Shown here in pieces: positions 16,474 to 25,527 of a stretch of DNA of 64,000 bases. The first letter of the stretch is position 1. Every line of letters starts with the position of its first letter. The position numbers were made by a program, and so were the translations under genes. Source of the DNA: Paenibacillus sp. BJ-4 (lineage in GTDB: Bacteria > Bacillota > Bacilli > Paenibacillales > Paenibacillaceae); the NCBI RefSeq assembly GCF_020404765.1, contig NZ_JAIVEM010000122.1:45001-109000 (forward strand), in the 5' to 3' direction. The notes beneath the pieces were generated by a model. The model was not told the origin of the DNA. It made no database searches and saw only the letters and a list, made by a program, of their open reading frames with translations.

Positions 16474-17868
16474 CTATTCCCCCTTCCGTCCGCCGACAGT
16501 CATCTCGGACACGCGAATTGTCGGCTGTCCGCAGTTGACCGGAAGACTTCCGCTGACTGAGCCGCACATCCCCTGACCATGATCCAGATTGTTGCCGACC
16601 ATATCAATATTTTGTAGGGTTTCAATCCCTTTGCCTATTAGCGTTGCGCCTTTGACCGGCTCGGCAATTTTGCCGTTGCGAATCATGTACGCCTCTTCAA
16701 CCGCAAAATTAAACTCGCTGGTCGAGGTGTTCACCGAACCGCCACCTAGCGATTTGGCATAGATCCCGTACTCCGTATTGGCAATGATCTCTTCACGCGT
16801 AGAATCCCCGTTCGCAATAAACGTATTGTTCATACGGGATGCAGGCGCGAATTTATAGGATTGTCTTCGTCCCGACCCTGTCGCAGATACACCCATCTGG
16901 CGCGAGCCCATGCGGTCGATCAGATATCCTTTTAGAATACCGTTCTCGATCAGTACGTTGCGCTGTGTCGGCGCCCCTTCATCATCGATATTGAGCGAGC
17001 CCCACGCGTTCTGAATCGTTCCATCATCTATAGCCGTGACAAGCGGTGAAGCCACCTGCTGCCCGATCTTATTGGTAAACACTGAGGTTCCATGAGCCAC
17101 CGCCGTAGATTCCAACCCGTGTCCACATGCTTCGTGAAAAAGAACGCCGCCGAAGCCATTCTCAATCACGACAGGCAGTCTGCCGCTAGGCGCATATCCC
17201 GCTTTGACCATCGTGGTGGCAATACGAGCGGCGTGTCTGGCATTTTCTTCGATATTCAGATTCTCTAGGAATTCAGTCCCTGCATACGCTCCCGGCCCAC
17301 GGAACCCGGATTGTCTATGCTCTCCATCAGTCGCAATCGCGCTTATTCTCATGCGTGTATACGTACGGGTATCCTCCACCAGCAGCCCGTTGCTATTGGC
17401 GATCATCACGTTTTGGATTGAGTTACTAATCCCAATGGAAGTCTGCGTGATGGAAGGATCATATTGGCTTGCTGCCTCATGCGCTCGTCTCATCATGTCG
17501 ATCTTGGCGCGTTTCTGTGAAGCGTCAGGAATGATCGCAATCGGATGTTGGTTAGGGATAGCATGGGGATGGAGTGTAATGGTGTGTGTACCTGGCGCTC
17601 CACCTCCGCGAATGGCCTTGGCGGCCGATTTGGCCAGTCGGATCAGGCTCTGGTCGCTCATATCACTGGTGTAGGCATACACCGAAAAGTGCTCCTTCAT
17701 GATTCGAATACCAATCCCAAAATCCCGGCCTGACAGCGCCGTATCCACGACTCCCCCGGTCATGCCCAGTTGTCCATTGGTACGGTCCTCGACGAACACC
17801 TCTGCAAAATCCCCGCCCGTCTCCAGCGCGGCTTGCAGCATATCCTGAATCTGTGTTGGATGTATCAT
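16474..17868 (-). CDS. tldD: TldD metalloprotease subunit
   Basis: 464 residues. The ATG start lies six bases after GAGGAGG; an upstream in-frame start would place the site inside the gene. The catalytic zinc motif HEACGH (in GGVLFHEACGHGLES) is intact, and the C-terminal GSVSGSLPVNCGQPTIRVSE is family-typical. The active site forms at the interface with the TldE/PmbA subunit encoded immediately downstream. The product is cytoplasmic. The glycine-rich C-terminal motif and the length match other Gram-positive TldD proteins. Confidence 0.93.
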   Translation of the reverse strand: MIHPTQIQDMLQAALETGGDFAEVFVEDRTNGQLGMTGGVVDTALSGRDFGIGIRIMKEHFSVYAYTSDMSDQSLIRLAKSAAKAIRGGGAPGTHTITLHPHAIPNQHPIAIIPDASQKRAKIDMMRRAHEAASQYDPSITQTSIGISNSIQNVMIANSNGLLVEDTRTYTRMRISAIATDGEHRQSGFRGPGAYAGTEFLENLNIEENARHAARIATTMVKAGYAPSGRLPVVIENGFGGVLFHEACGHGLESTAVAHGTSVFTNKIGQQVASPLVTAIDDGTIQNAWGSLNIDDEGAPTQRNVLIENGILKGYLIDRMGSRQMGVSATGSGRRQSYKFAPASRMNNTFIANGDSTREEIIANTEYGIYAKSLGGGSVNTSTSEFNFAVEEAYMIRNGKIAEPVKGATLIGKGIETLQNIDMVGNNLDHGQGMCGSVSGSLPVNCGQPTIRVSEMTVGGRKGE

Positions 17869-18056
17869 CACGTTCCTCCTCGTTTTTGCCATGTTTCGTA
17901 TTGTACGTTTAAGCGATCAAGATAATATGCGGGTTCATGTTGATTTCCCATAACTTTACTATACATGATGTTGGGAGTGGGTGTAACTATTTGGGTGGCG
18001 AGTGATTTGGAAGGGAGTGAAGAGTTATGCACAGGGATGGAGGGATTGAAATGAGA

Positions 18057-18104
18057 AAACCCGATCAGACCGTGATGGGTCATATCGGGTTTGGCTTTTT
18101 AAAA
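18057..18104 (-). terminator. Probable terminator
   Basis: Stem AAACCCGAT/ATCGGGTTT (18057-18065 with 18084-18092) enclosing a second GACC/GGTC stem. T-rich sequence follows on both strands. It is downstream of the 101-residue minus-strand gene; the rest of the 17869-18255 gap shows no other structure. Confidence 0.6.
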
Positions 18105-18255
18105 AGGTTGTACGTGCAACTAAGGACGCTACGTGGACGGATCATTCTTCCGATCGCTGTTGCCCCCAGATTTTTTTGATTATATTTTAACAGTAAAAAT
18201 CCGGGTTCAAAGGCGAACGCTCCGCTTCTTCAGAACGATTCTGTCCCCTTCGCTG

Positions 18256-18561
18256 CTATGCTTGGGTTTGCTTCATTTTGTTTGCCAAAATACTTTTTTT
18301 CAAACGGACCTTAAACAGTTCTCTTCGTAAATCTAGTTCCATGATATGAAGATGGTCTGCTGCTTCTTTGACCGTCTCCATGTGCAGTACGCTTGCCTTT
18401 TGAGAAATAATAGCTAGCGCATCCCAAATGAGCTTTGTGCATGTTTTAAGTCTCTCTATGTGTTCATCTTCTTGCTGTACCAAACTTTCGTATTCTTCAG
18501 CTGTATTTTTAGACGGGTTTGTAAGCTCCTCTCCCTTTTGTTGTTTCGGTTGAGTATCCAA
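18256..18561 (-). CDS. Small hypothetical protein, helical
   Basis: 101 residues from a TTG eight bases after AAGGAG; the open frame starts earlier, but an ATG there directly abuts the site. A Gln/Lys-rich N-terminus is followed by long helical segments (EEYESLVQQEDEHIERLKTC and MELDLRRELFKVRLKKS) with heptad-like spacing, so it may form a coiled coil. There is no signal peptide or membrane segment. I do not recognise the family. It stands alone upstream of tldD on the same strand. Confidence 0.6.
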   Translation of the reverse strand: MDTQPKQQKGEELTNPSKNTAEEYESLVQQEDEHIERLKTCTKLIWDALAIISQKASVLHMETVKEAADHLHIMELDLRRELFKVRLKKSILANKMKQTQA

Positions 18562-18869
18562 AGTGATCATCTCCTTTTTACTCAAAGTGTAGCAAAGGAT
18601 GATAACGGATGTGGTACGTGGATACGTAGCACTGAAATGATCACACTTGGGTCAGTATCTTTGACTTATTTCTTCTGGGTTTTCAGCTGGTTTAGTCCCC
18701 CAATTTCACGTTAAAATTCCTGCCCCAGACTTCACAATCACTAATGTCAGTGAAGAAATCAGCGGAAGGCGATCCTACTTCAAGAAAAAACTAGGCAGAA
18801 GCCTTGTATCACAAGAATTTTTAGAGTTTTCATTCATGATTGTACATTACTCATAAAACGTCTTAAGCT
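18562..18869. other. Intergenic region with possible coding debris
   Basis: 308 bases between the small gene and hamB. A plus-strand frame near 18717-18855 gives PAPDFTITNVSEEISGRR and similar text without start or site, which may be the remnant of a lost gene. No terminator or repeat is obvious. It marks the left border of the AT-rich accessory stretch. Confidence 0.3.
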
Positions 18870-21500
18870 CTAATTAGAGATTTTATATCCTAGATTTATA
18901 AGATGCTTAAGATATAAATGAGGTAATACAAACTTGGCATTGACTTGTATCCAATTATCTAAACTACCTGTATAACTTTGAGGTATTCTTTTAACTAACG
19001 CAAGAGCCACTGTCCTAGTAATTCCTTTTGAAATGAGCTCTAATCCTCTAGGGTTATCCGTCCCCATTTCTATCATATTACATAGATTGAGGATATATTT
19101 ATGTGTTTCTATATCCTCTTCACTCATAAAATGTTTTAGAATATCTGACCACAGCTTAAAGTACTTTACCATCAGGAATCTAACATTTTTGTTAATACTC
19201 TTAGTTACTCTCCTTACAGCTGAATCCACTCTATTTACCACATCTTCTTCAGTAACTCCTTCAAGTTCTCTTTCAATCAATACTTTATACGATGAACCCC
19301 TGATCCAAGGAACTGTATCTCTAACTATTTGCCTAATAGTATAAGTCGAGTAATTGCTATTATTATTAGCTTCAGAAACTATATCAAAAATATTATTCAA
19401 TGCTTCAGCGACATGTTCAAATTGTCCATAAAAGTTTCTTTCTTCAAAAGCCACTTCTCTTTGTTCTTGTGCACTTGTGATATCCTTTGTATTAAAAGGT
19501 AAGGCAGTAATTAACCATTTATTTAATCCATTTTGTGCAATATCTCTAAAAAACTTATCTTGTAAAAGAGGGTCAACTAAGGGATTTAGAGCAAGTAATT
19601 CTTTAGGTATAATTATTGATGCTTCATTTTGTTTCAGTTGTGAAATGATAACCTTTGAATCAGCTTCATCTACTTTCCTGGTAGTTAAGTATTCTTGTAG
19701 TTCATTTTTATCTTGAATAAGTTTGTGTCGAAGTATGCTAATGGTGTATGCGATTCCTTCATTAGCTTTTATATATTTGGGATCCATCATTAATGCAATT
19801 TTTAAGTCATCTAAATTTTCAGTCAAAGCTTTACCAGTTGCTGAAATTATTTCTTTAGAAAAATCATTAGTAAGTTTTTCTTTGGCCCATGGTTCTTCAT
19901 CTAATTCAATACAATAAATTGAACCATATAAATGCTCGGACATTCTTCCTGCTCTACCTATTAGATTACCAAAATCAAAATCACTTAGGTCACTATTCGC
20001 TGTCTTTGGTTTAATAAGGAATATCTTTTTTGCAGGTAAATTAACTCCTTCTAGTAAAGTAGATGTACATACCAAATTTAGTATATCACTACTATTTGAA
20101 TAAATATCCTCTATCTCAGTCCTAGCTATGTCAGGAAGACCAGAGTGATGGAAAGCGACACCATTCTTAAGACACCTAATCAACGAATATTTTTCATGCA
20201 CTTCCTCTGAAAGATAAGCTATTAATTCATTAATACGTTCATCTAATATTTCCTTAACGACATTTTTTCCGTTTTCCGAAATTTTTATCGCCCAATTTTC
20301 GGCAGTATCTGTACGATGTGAGTAAATTATATTCTTGCTGTCATTTCCGAATATGTTAACTATGTGTGCTAGTGCTTCACCTGGGTTATTTTTAATCTTA
20401 GAGAATAAACTAGACATAGTTTTAACATTCAAGTCAATTATTCGTCCAGAAGGACTTACTATACTTGCTTTCAATGCCTTTTTATTTTGTTTAGATGCAC
20501 TGATAACTGTCTTAAGCTGGAATACAGGTGACAAAGTGGTCATCTGTGGAGTAACACTTTCTACTTTTAGTTCTAATAATAAGTTTTCAGATCGTTCCAA
20601 ATAAGGGCCTGCGGTTACTAGCTTTGCATTTGGCCATCGAGTGTATAATTCTTTTAGGATATATTCAAGTAAAATCCCTCTTGAGCCTTTTTCAACATTT
20701 TGGATTTCATCAATAAAAATCACATCAATTTCTGTACTTGATGCAGAATTTGAACTTAGCTCAAGTAGTTTTAAACATCTCTCTGGTGTAACTACTATTA
20801 TTTCTTTTTTTGAAATCTCGTTATCATCATTCCCAAATCCAGTTCTAACAACTATTCCTTCATCCTTAAGATTTCTTTTGAAACTTGCGCTAACTTGATA
20901 TATTAGAGCTCTAGAAGGTACTATATATACTGCTCTAAATGATTTTGATATGTGGCTTTTATTAATTATATAATTTTGAATAATATAAGATTTCCCTGAA
21001 GAAGTTGGTGCAGATATTGAAATGTTATTTTTTTCATTATGCAGGGCCTCCCACAATCTTTTTTGGAATCTCGTAGTAACAAATCCATGGTCAGCGATGT
21101 TTATTATTGAATTGTATCTTTGCAATCCCACCTCAAAATCTAAAAGTGTACTAAATGAATTCGAGAAGTTATCTTCATCAAATAATCCTGCCAAATGCTT
21201 GCCTAAAGGTATATTACCTGTTCTTGATTGTGTCAAATAGCAATTTCGTAGAAAGAGATCATCATTATTTTGCAGATAACAAAGTGTTGAGAAATTAAGA
21301 GCTTTTTGTTGATGTGATTCTTCAGAACTTAAAGAAAGTATTGAACACAACCAATTGGCTTTTCTAAGCTTTTCTTGGGGAATCTCAATTAGTGACTCCG
21401 GAATATTATTATCCAAAAAAAATTGATTTTGAATAAGAATATCAAGAGTTTCGTCCAAAGTAAGATGATTAAAAGCAGAATTAAAGGTATTACTGTTCAT
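18870..21500 (-). CDS. hamB: HamB, Hachiman defence helicase (SF2, Ski2-like)
   Basis: 876 residues. An SF2 helicase core is evident: Walker A APTSSGKS (164-171), motif Ia VPSRALIYQ, motif II DEIQ (264-267) in place of DEAH, motif IV-V region FHHSGLP and TSTLLEGVNLPA (about 450-490), motif VI IGRAGRM (514-520). The order and the HHSGLP/GRAGR wording are Ski2-like. A long helical C-terminus follows. The start codon lies two bases after the hamA stop, and its ribosome binding site GGGAGGG overlaps the last hamA codons, so translation is coupled. In Hachiman, HamB senses or remodels nucleic acid and restrains or activates the HamA nuclease. The DNA is more AT-rich than the flanking tldD or gdhA genes. 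Confidence 0.88.
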   Translation of the reverse strand: MNSNTFNSAFNHLTLDETLDILIQNQFFLDNNIPESLIEIPQEKLRKANWLCSILSLSSEESHQQKALNFSTLCYLQNNDDLFLRNCYLTQSRTGNIPLGKHLAGLFDEDNFSNSFSTLLDFEVGLQRYNSIINIADHGFVTTRFQKRLWEALHNEKNNISISAPTSSGKSYIIQNYIINKSHISKSFRAVYIVPSRALIYQVSASFKRNLKDEGIVVRTGFGNDDNEISKKEIIVVTPERCLKLLELSSNSASSTEIDVIFIDEIQNVEKGSRGILLEYILKELYTRWPNAKLVTAGPYLERSENLLLELKVESVTPQMTTLSPVFQLKTVISASKQNKKALKASIVSPSGRIIDLNVKTMSSLFSKIKNNPGEALAHIVNIFGNDSKNIIYSHRTDTAENWAIKISENGKNVVKEILDERINELIAYLSEEVHEKYSLIRCLKNGVAFHHSGLPDIARTEIEDIYSNSSDILNLVCTSTLLEGVNLPAKKIFLIKPKTANSDLSDFDFGNLIGRAGRMSEHLYGSIYCIELDEEPWAKEKLTNDFSKEIISATGKALTENLDDLKIALMMDPKYIKANEGIAYTISILRHKLIQDKNELQEYLTTRKVDEADSKVIISQLKQNEASIIIPKELLALNPLVDPLLQDKFFRDIAQNGLNKWLITALPFNTKDITSAQEQREVAFEERNFYGQFEHVAEALNNIFDIVSEANNNSNYSTYTIRQIVRDTVPWIRGSSYKVLIERELEGVTEEDVVNRVDSAVRRVTKSINKNVRFLMVKYFKLWSDILKHFMSEEDIETHKYILNLCNMIEMGTDNPRGLELISKGITRTVALALVKRIPQSYTGSLDNWIQVNAKFVLPHLYLKHLINLGYKISN

Positions 21501-21502
21501 CC

Positions 21503-22471
21503 TTAATCCCTCCCACTTTTTTCTTTAGTCTTTGCAGTTGGGTTTTGAGGGATATAGGCAACTCCGTGAATAGCCTGGTACATAGTATGTCTAAGTTGCT
21601 TGACACTTGTTGTAGGTAAGAAGAAAAATTCAAGAAATACTGTCTTTACTTTTGAATGATTCAGAATTTTCGATTGGATATTCCGCATTAATTCTGGAAT
21701 TCTTTTTCTCATTCTGTCACTTAAGCGAGACTCCCCATCTAAATTACCAGAGCAAGCAACTTCAATATCACCGATATAGCTATCTTCATAAATAATAAGT
21801 ATGGGATGGACTAAGTTATTGTTTTTATACGTTTCTGTTTTTGGAGTAAAGCTATCGTATAAATAATCCAGTTGTTCTGGTGTTAAGTCCTGTCTAAGTA
21901 TCTGGCTTGCAATAATCAATTCGTGTTGGAATTGAGAAGTGGTTTCTAAATTGGAATGAAATCTTTCAATTGAACCAAGTGCGTGTGTTATTGCAGTTGT
22001 AGCTTCAATTTCAATCTTTGATTCACCAATAAAAAGAGAATTAATACCGTTGTATTCCCCAAAAAATATCCCATCACCACCTTTTACTTGATCACGTGTG
22101 TTTGTTAATAGAGTCATTTTATGCGCAACCATGGGAGCTTGTAAAACCGATTCAGTCAACATATATAGCAATAACTCTCCATACTTTCCGTCATTTTCAG
22201 GATTCGTATCACCAAAATAACTCATTGCACGTCTATAGACATCTATTCCATCAGTCTCAAAGCGTCTGATCTCTTCAGGCGGAAATACAAATTGTTTAAT
22301 ATGATCAATAATACCATCAATAAAGCCCATAATTTGGTATTGAGTTCCGCTAAATTTCAAGCTATAACTTCTCACATTAATTTTTGCATCTGTGTGTAGC
22401 TCATGACTGTTAAGATATGATTTAATCCAATTATCAGAGATTCTGGTACACTCAGCCCAATTTAGGTTCAT
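21503..22471 (-). CDS. hamA: HamA, Hachiman defence nuclease (DUF1837 family)
   Basis: 322 residues. The ATG at 22469-22471 follows GAGGTGATTTG; the preceding TTG is a poorer choice. Residues 97-152 carry a PD-(D/E)xK nuclease-like set: E99 in KYGELLLY, D133 in GGDGIFFGEYNG, and E150-S-K152 in LFIGESKIEIE. These spacings and the wording FGEYNG...FIGESK are those of the HamA/DUF1837 family. HamA is the effector nuclease of Hachiman, an anti-phage system whose partner helicase HamB is encoded immediately downstream and overlaps its ribosome binding site. The protein should be cytoplasmic. The assignment rests on motif and gene-order recognition, not on a search. Confidence 0.87.
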   Translation of the reverse strand: MNLNWAECTRISDNWIKSYLNSHELHTDAKINVRSYSLKFSGTQYQIMGFIDGIIDHIKQFVFPPEEIRRFETDGIDVYRRAMSYFGDTNPENDGKYGELLLYMLTESVLQAPMVAHKMTLLTNTRDQVKGGDGIFFGEYNGINSLFIGESKIEIEATTAITHALGSIERFHSNLETTSQFQHELIIASQILRQDLTPEQLDYLYDSFTPKTETYKNNNLVHPILIIYEDSYIGDIEVACSGNLDGESRLSDRMRKRIPELMRNIQSKILNHSKVKTVFLEFFFLPTTSVKQLRHTMYQAIHGVAYIPQNPTAKTKEKSGRD

Positions 22472-23196
22472 CAAATCACCTCTAGTTTTTGTTATAAATT
22501 CGACCAGTAATACATTGTGTTCCCAATAGGACTGAAATTTTTAATAGTCTGAAAACTTCTCCTATAGTCACAGAGACAAGTAAGATACCGAAAAAATATT
22601 TCCAGTGCAAACCTATATATTAAAGCAAATAGCAAGGCCACCTATAATAAATAGCCTCTCAATACATAAGCAACTTGTCTGCTTTTCTGCATAATATTTT
22701 CTTGCCAACTGTTTTTACCTCAATGGAATGCTTCAACTTATATAAAAGGACTATATACCCAAGCCCAAGGAAATGCCTCAGCCCATTATTCTACTAAATC
22801 CTGTATAAATCTTCTTTATTTCTTACACTATAGCATATTCATGGGGATATATGGAACCAAAAAAAGCCCTTGAATAATACCAAGGACCTAATTTGAAGCA
22901 TATGGAATTCTTTTGAAATTTTAATTTAATCCCGACTAATGAGGCTTACTTAAAAAGTTCTATACCACCACCGTAGACGCCATTCGTAAATGGACGGGTC
23001 GTGAGGGATGTTCCTCCAGCTTTCTGTCTAGAAGAGTGTGGACGATCCAGGTAAGCTGGTTAGCATCGCGAAGTCTCTATACTTCGCAGCTCTCACGAGT
23101 ATTCATGCCCGAAGAGGCTCCATATCAATCGCTCTTACAACCTAAATAAAAACATCTTTAACCACGCAGTATAGTGAAGAGCTGTAATTCTTTGAG
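22472..23196. other. Intergenic region upstream of hamA with a GC-rich, structured patch
   Basis: 725 bases without a convincing gene. The part next to hamA is AT-rich and should hold the hamAB promoter. A distinct patch at about 22940-23145 has higher G+C and contains a perfect hairpin GCGAAG/CTTCGC (near 23068-23087). Both strands show short frames broken by stops. It may be a relic of a mobile element or an RNA gene; I do not recognise it. Confidence 0.35.
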
Positions 23197-23475
23197 TCAA
23201 GATAATTTCCTTCTCTCAATAAGCAAAAGAGCAATATACACGACTAATACGCCAGCGAAAAGATAATCATAGTACATTTTGTATGTATTTAAGTCGAATT
23301 TATAGTATCCAGAGATAAGGCTCCCCGTAGTATAGCCCATAAATAATAAAGAAAATGCATAATTTAAGGGTCTACTAATAATGTGCTTCCACCGTTCATC
23401 TTTTCCTTCTCTAAGCAAAAAAATAAAATTTATTAGTACCCCTACCAAAATAATAACACTTATTAAAATACTCAT
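23197..23475 (-). CDS. Small membrane protein paired with XRE regulator
   Basis: 92 residues, ATG start with GAGGAGG upstream that overlaps the 3' end of the XRE gene (4-base gap), so the two are an operon. Four hydrophobic stretches are visible: ISVIILVGVLINFIFLL, a weaker one around YAFSLLFMGYTTGSLISG, and YLFAGVLVVYIALLLI near the C-terminus. Short integral membrane proteins of this size commonly sit beside a YozG-like XRE regulator in Bacillales; their function is unsettled. No terminator is evident directly downstream. Confidence 0.75.
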   Translation of the reverse strand: MSILISVIILVGVLINFIFLLREGKDERWKHIISRPLNYAFSLLFMGYTTGSLISGYYKFDLNTYKMYYDYLFAGVLVVYIALLLIERRKLS

Positions 23476-23479
23476 TGTA

Positions 23480-23713
23480 TTATTCCTCCTCGTTTTCTTC
23501 ATAGGCTGCAAAATGAAATACTTCAGTAATTTCTTTTTTAAATACATATGCTATAGCAAATGCAAGCTCAAGCGAAGGAACAAACTTATTGTTCTCAATT
23601 GCGGCAATCGTTTGTCTAGTTACACCTAGTTCTTTGGCTAGGTCTGTTTGGGTCCACCTCCGTTCAGCACGAAGTAAATAAACTTGGTTGCTGATATCGC
23701 CAAATGCAAACAT
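23480..23713 (-). CDS. XRE-family small transcriptional regulator
   Basis: 77 residues from the ATG preceded by AAGGGGGAG; the frame extends six codons upstream without a better start. It is essentially a single helix-turn-helix: RRWTQTDLAKELGVTRQTIA and IENNKFVPSLELAFAIAYVF, the pattern of short Cro/CI-type regulators such as YozG. An acidic C-terminal tail (AAYEENEEE) follows. The downstream membrane-protein gene overlaps its end, so the regulator probably controls that operon. Confidence 0.88.
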   Translation of the reverse strand: MFAFGDISNQVYLLRAERRWTQTDLAKELGVTRQTIAAIENNKFVPSLELAFAIAYVFKKEITEVFHFAAYEENEEE

Positions 23714-23814
23714 GAATTCTCCCCCTTTCAATATTTATAGTATTATATGAATAACAAATTGTAAAGTATACATAACATTTAGAACAGTTAATAAAACAAA
23801 TTGTAATTAAAATC

Positions 23815-23848
23815 ATACAAAAAACCTCCTATCAAAGGAGGTTCCAAA
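23815..23848 (-). terminator. Rho-independent terminator
   Basis: Stem AACCTCC/GGAGGTT with a T run on the minus strand (complement of the A run at 23818-23823). It lies between the XRE operon and the fragment ending at 23975. Confidence 0.75.
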
Positions 23849-23974
23849 ATTTATCTTCATTATTAATCGGAAGAAGCATTCTCCCTATAGTTCAATTCCT
23901 CCAACTTCTTGTATGTCTTATGTATTTAATCCCGCATTCAATCCTAATGCTATTTTTAGAATGTAGGAACATAT

Positions 23975-24265
23975 TCAAATTACCCTCAATCCCTCGTGCA
24001 TTACTGCCTTCTTATCTCGATATATTACTACCACGCACTCCACGTGTGTCGAGATGATGGAAAGAATATAGTTAGATCGGAAAATAGCATGTCTATCCAA
24101 AAGAATAGAATCATTGATTAATCGGGGCTGTTCTCTAAACATATGCGGTCGATGACTACAATCCGAGGCAATCAGATAACGTGAGTCTCTGACAAGCGAG
24201 CATAAATCCTTTAGCTGCCCTTCTGTAGCGAAATCATCATGTTCACCAGCAAAGTTGAATACCAA
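23975..24265 (-). pseudogene. Hypothetical protein, probably 5'-truncated
   Basis: A 96-codon frame with a TTG as the only start, no ribosome binding site, and an in-frame TAG two codons upstream, so the 5' end is probably lost. The text (GEHDDFATEGQLKDLCSLVR..., later YILSIISTHVECVVVIYRDK) is protein-like, but I do not recognise the family. A stretch at about 24045-24078 is also found, with several substitutions, at about 41203-41237, where the peptide YIPSITLTHVECCVRNE is all that remains. Two relics of the same gene therefore flank the two VgrG-like copies in this window. Confidence 0.5.
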
Positions 24266-24309
24266 CTTCTACAAGAAAGGTTATTTTCATTTACACATAG
24301 TTCTTGATG

Positions 24310-24660
24310 CTACCGTCTAAACTTATTGAGAAGGAAATTCCTAATCAAAACTATTATAACTTCTGGTAGAAACACAATAAACATAAATAGGGGTATGATG
24401 AGTGGTAAATTTGCAATGAAAACTTCTGCCCCCTGCCCCCCCTCAATCCAAAACCAAATTGGTACTGATATAATCCATAACAATGCATTAGAAATGATTA
24501 AATATCGAAGGTTTTTCCAAAGAAAACAAAACAATACTGCAATGACTGATGGTATCCCCCATGAAACTATCTTAGCACCATTACTTAATACCACAAATGC
24601 CGTAATAGGATAGAGTATTACTATTAATATCTGAACCAATCTATTATTATAAAAATTCAA
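24310..24660 (-). CDS. Small integral membrane protein of unknown function
   Basis: 116 residues, TTG start eight bases after GGGAG. Four hydrophobic segments are visible: VQILIVILYPITAFVVL, WGIPSVIAVLFCFLW, LIISNALLWIISVPIWFWI, and ANLPLIIPLFMFIVFLPEVI, with a basic C-terminus NKFRR expected in the cytoplasm. Family not recognised. It lies in the accessory stretch, divergent from the secreted protein gene that starts at 24781. Confidence 0.65.
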   Translation of the reverse strand: MNFYNNRLVQILIVILYPITAFVVLSNGAKIVSWGIPSVIAVLFCFLWKNLRYLIISNALLWIISVPIWFWIEGGQGAEVFIANLPLIIPLFMFIVFLPEVIIVLIRNFLLNKFRR

Positions 24661-24780
24661 TTTTTCATCTCCCTCCTCTTATTTCAACAAACTCTCTTTT
24701 AGGATAATCATACATTATTTTTCCATTTACTTCCAGCATTATTTGTGTATAATTAAGTATTGTATTTAAATTTATGGTAA

Positions 24781-25458
24781 ATGGCGGTGTATTATGAAAA
24801 AATTAAAGATTTTTTACCTGCTCTACTAATACTTCTCTTCTTTACTTCTTTTCTTGGTGTAACTTCTGTAAGTGCCTCTGAAGTTAATCCTTCTGTAAGT
24901 GCTTCTGAGGCCACATATGGCTTTGCGCCATCAGCGTTAGATCCAGATTCAACCTATCCAGGAACCAATATTAGAGTCAGGGTAGGAGATGTGCTTTATT
25001 CATCAAAAGCATTAGGCGGAAGTGCAATGCTTGTCGGACATGTTGGAATTATTGGACCTGATTATATGGTTTATCATGTAAATGCCGTAAATGATGATCA
25101 AGGAGAAGGTGGAAAAAGGGATACCATTTCTTATTACCAAACGAGGCATAAGGCTGGTGAATCAATCGCTGTCTATAGAGCGACTCATGGCCGTAACGCA
25201 GCTTATTGCCCACAAAACAATTACTCTTCGGTAACAAGTTACCATATACCTTGGGCAAATTGGGATAACTATCAACTTAAAACTATGAACTCTAATTACT
25301 GCTCTAAATTTATTTGGCAAGCATTCTATTTTGGAAACTATAACACAGACTTTATTATGGGTTATTATGAACCAAATAAAGAAGCTATTGTAACTCCAGG
25401 TCAAGTGATTAATAGTAATGATCTTACGTATGTGGGTTCGTTCAATAGTCGTAACTAA
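24781..25458 (+). CDS. Secreted papain-fold-like (NlpC/P60- or YiiX-type) protein, signal peptide probably frameshifted
   Basis: 225 residues as read. A hydrophobic signal segment is followed by an imperfect duplication, SVSASEVN then SVSASEAT, around the cleavage site. The mature domain carries features of the papain-like NlpC/P60/YiiX superfamily: RVGDVLYSS, LVGHVGIIGPDYMVYHVNA (candidate His) and NYCSKFIWQAFYFG (candidate Cys), in the circularly permuted order. This predicts an exported amidase or peptidase, possibly a cell-wall or effector enzyme. The ATG at 24781 has no ribosome binding site. A second ATG at 24794 in another frame begins with a classical signal peptide (MKKLKIF) and would join this frame if one T were added to the T6 run near 24810. 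The gene may be inactive. Confidence 0.7.
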   Translation: MAVYYEKIKDFLPALLILLFFTSFLGVTSVSASEVNPSVSASEATYGFAPSALDPDSTYPGTNIRVRVGDVLYSSKALGGSAMLVGHVGIIGPDYMVYHVNAVNDDQGEGGKRDTISYYQTRHKAGESIAVYRATHGRNAAYCPQNNYSSVTSYHIPWANWDNYQLKTMNSNYCSKFIWQAFYFGNYNTDFIMGYYEPNKEAIVTPGQVINSNDLTYVGSFNSRN

Positions 25459-25487
25459 AACATAAATATGCATATTCAAAGCAAACG

Positions 25488-25527
25488 AAAAAACGTATTT
25501 AGTCGAGTAAACTAAATACGTTTTTTT
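25488..25527 (+). terminator. Terminator
   Basis: A 16-bp stem, ACGTATTTAGT/ACTAAATACGT extended by A and T runs (25488-25503 with 25511-25526). It follows the secreted protein gene by 30 bases. Confidence 0.9.

Noticed and set aside
22937..23150. GC-rich patch as a tRNA, 5S rRNA or known riboswitch
   Set aside because: No cloverleaf, no CCA or T-loop sequence, and no recognised riboswitch core could be found by eye.
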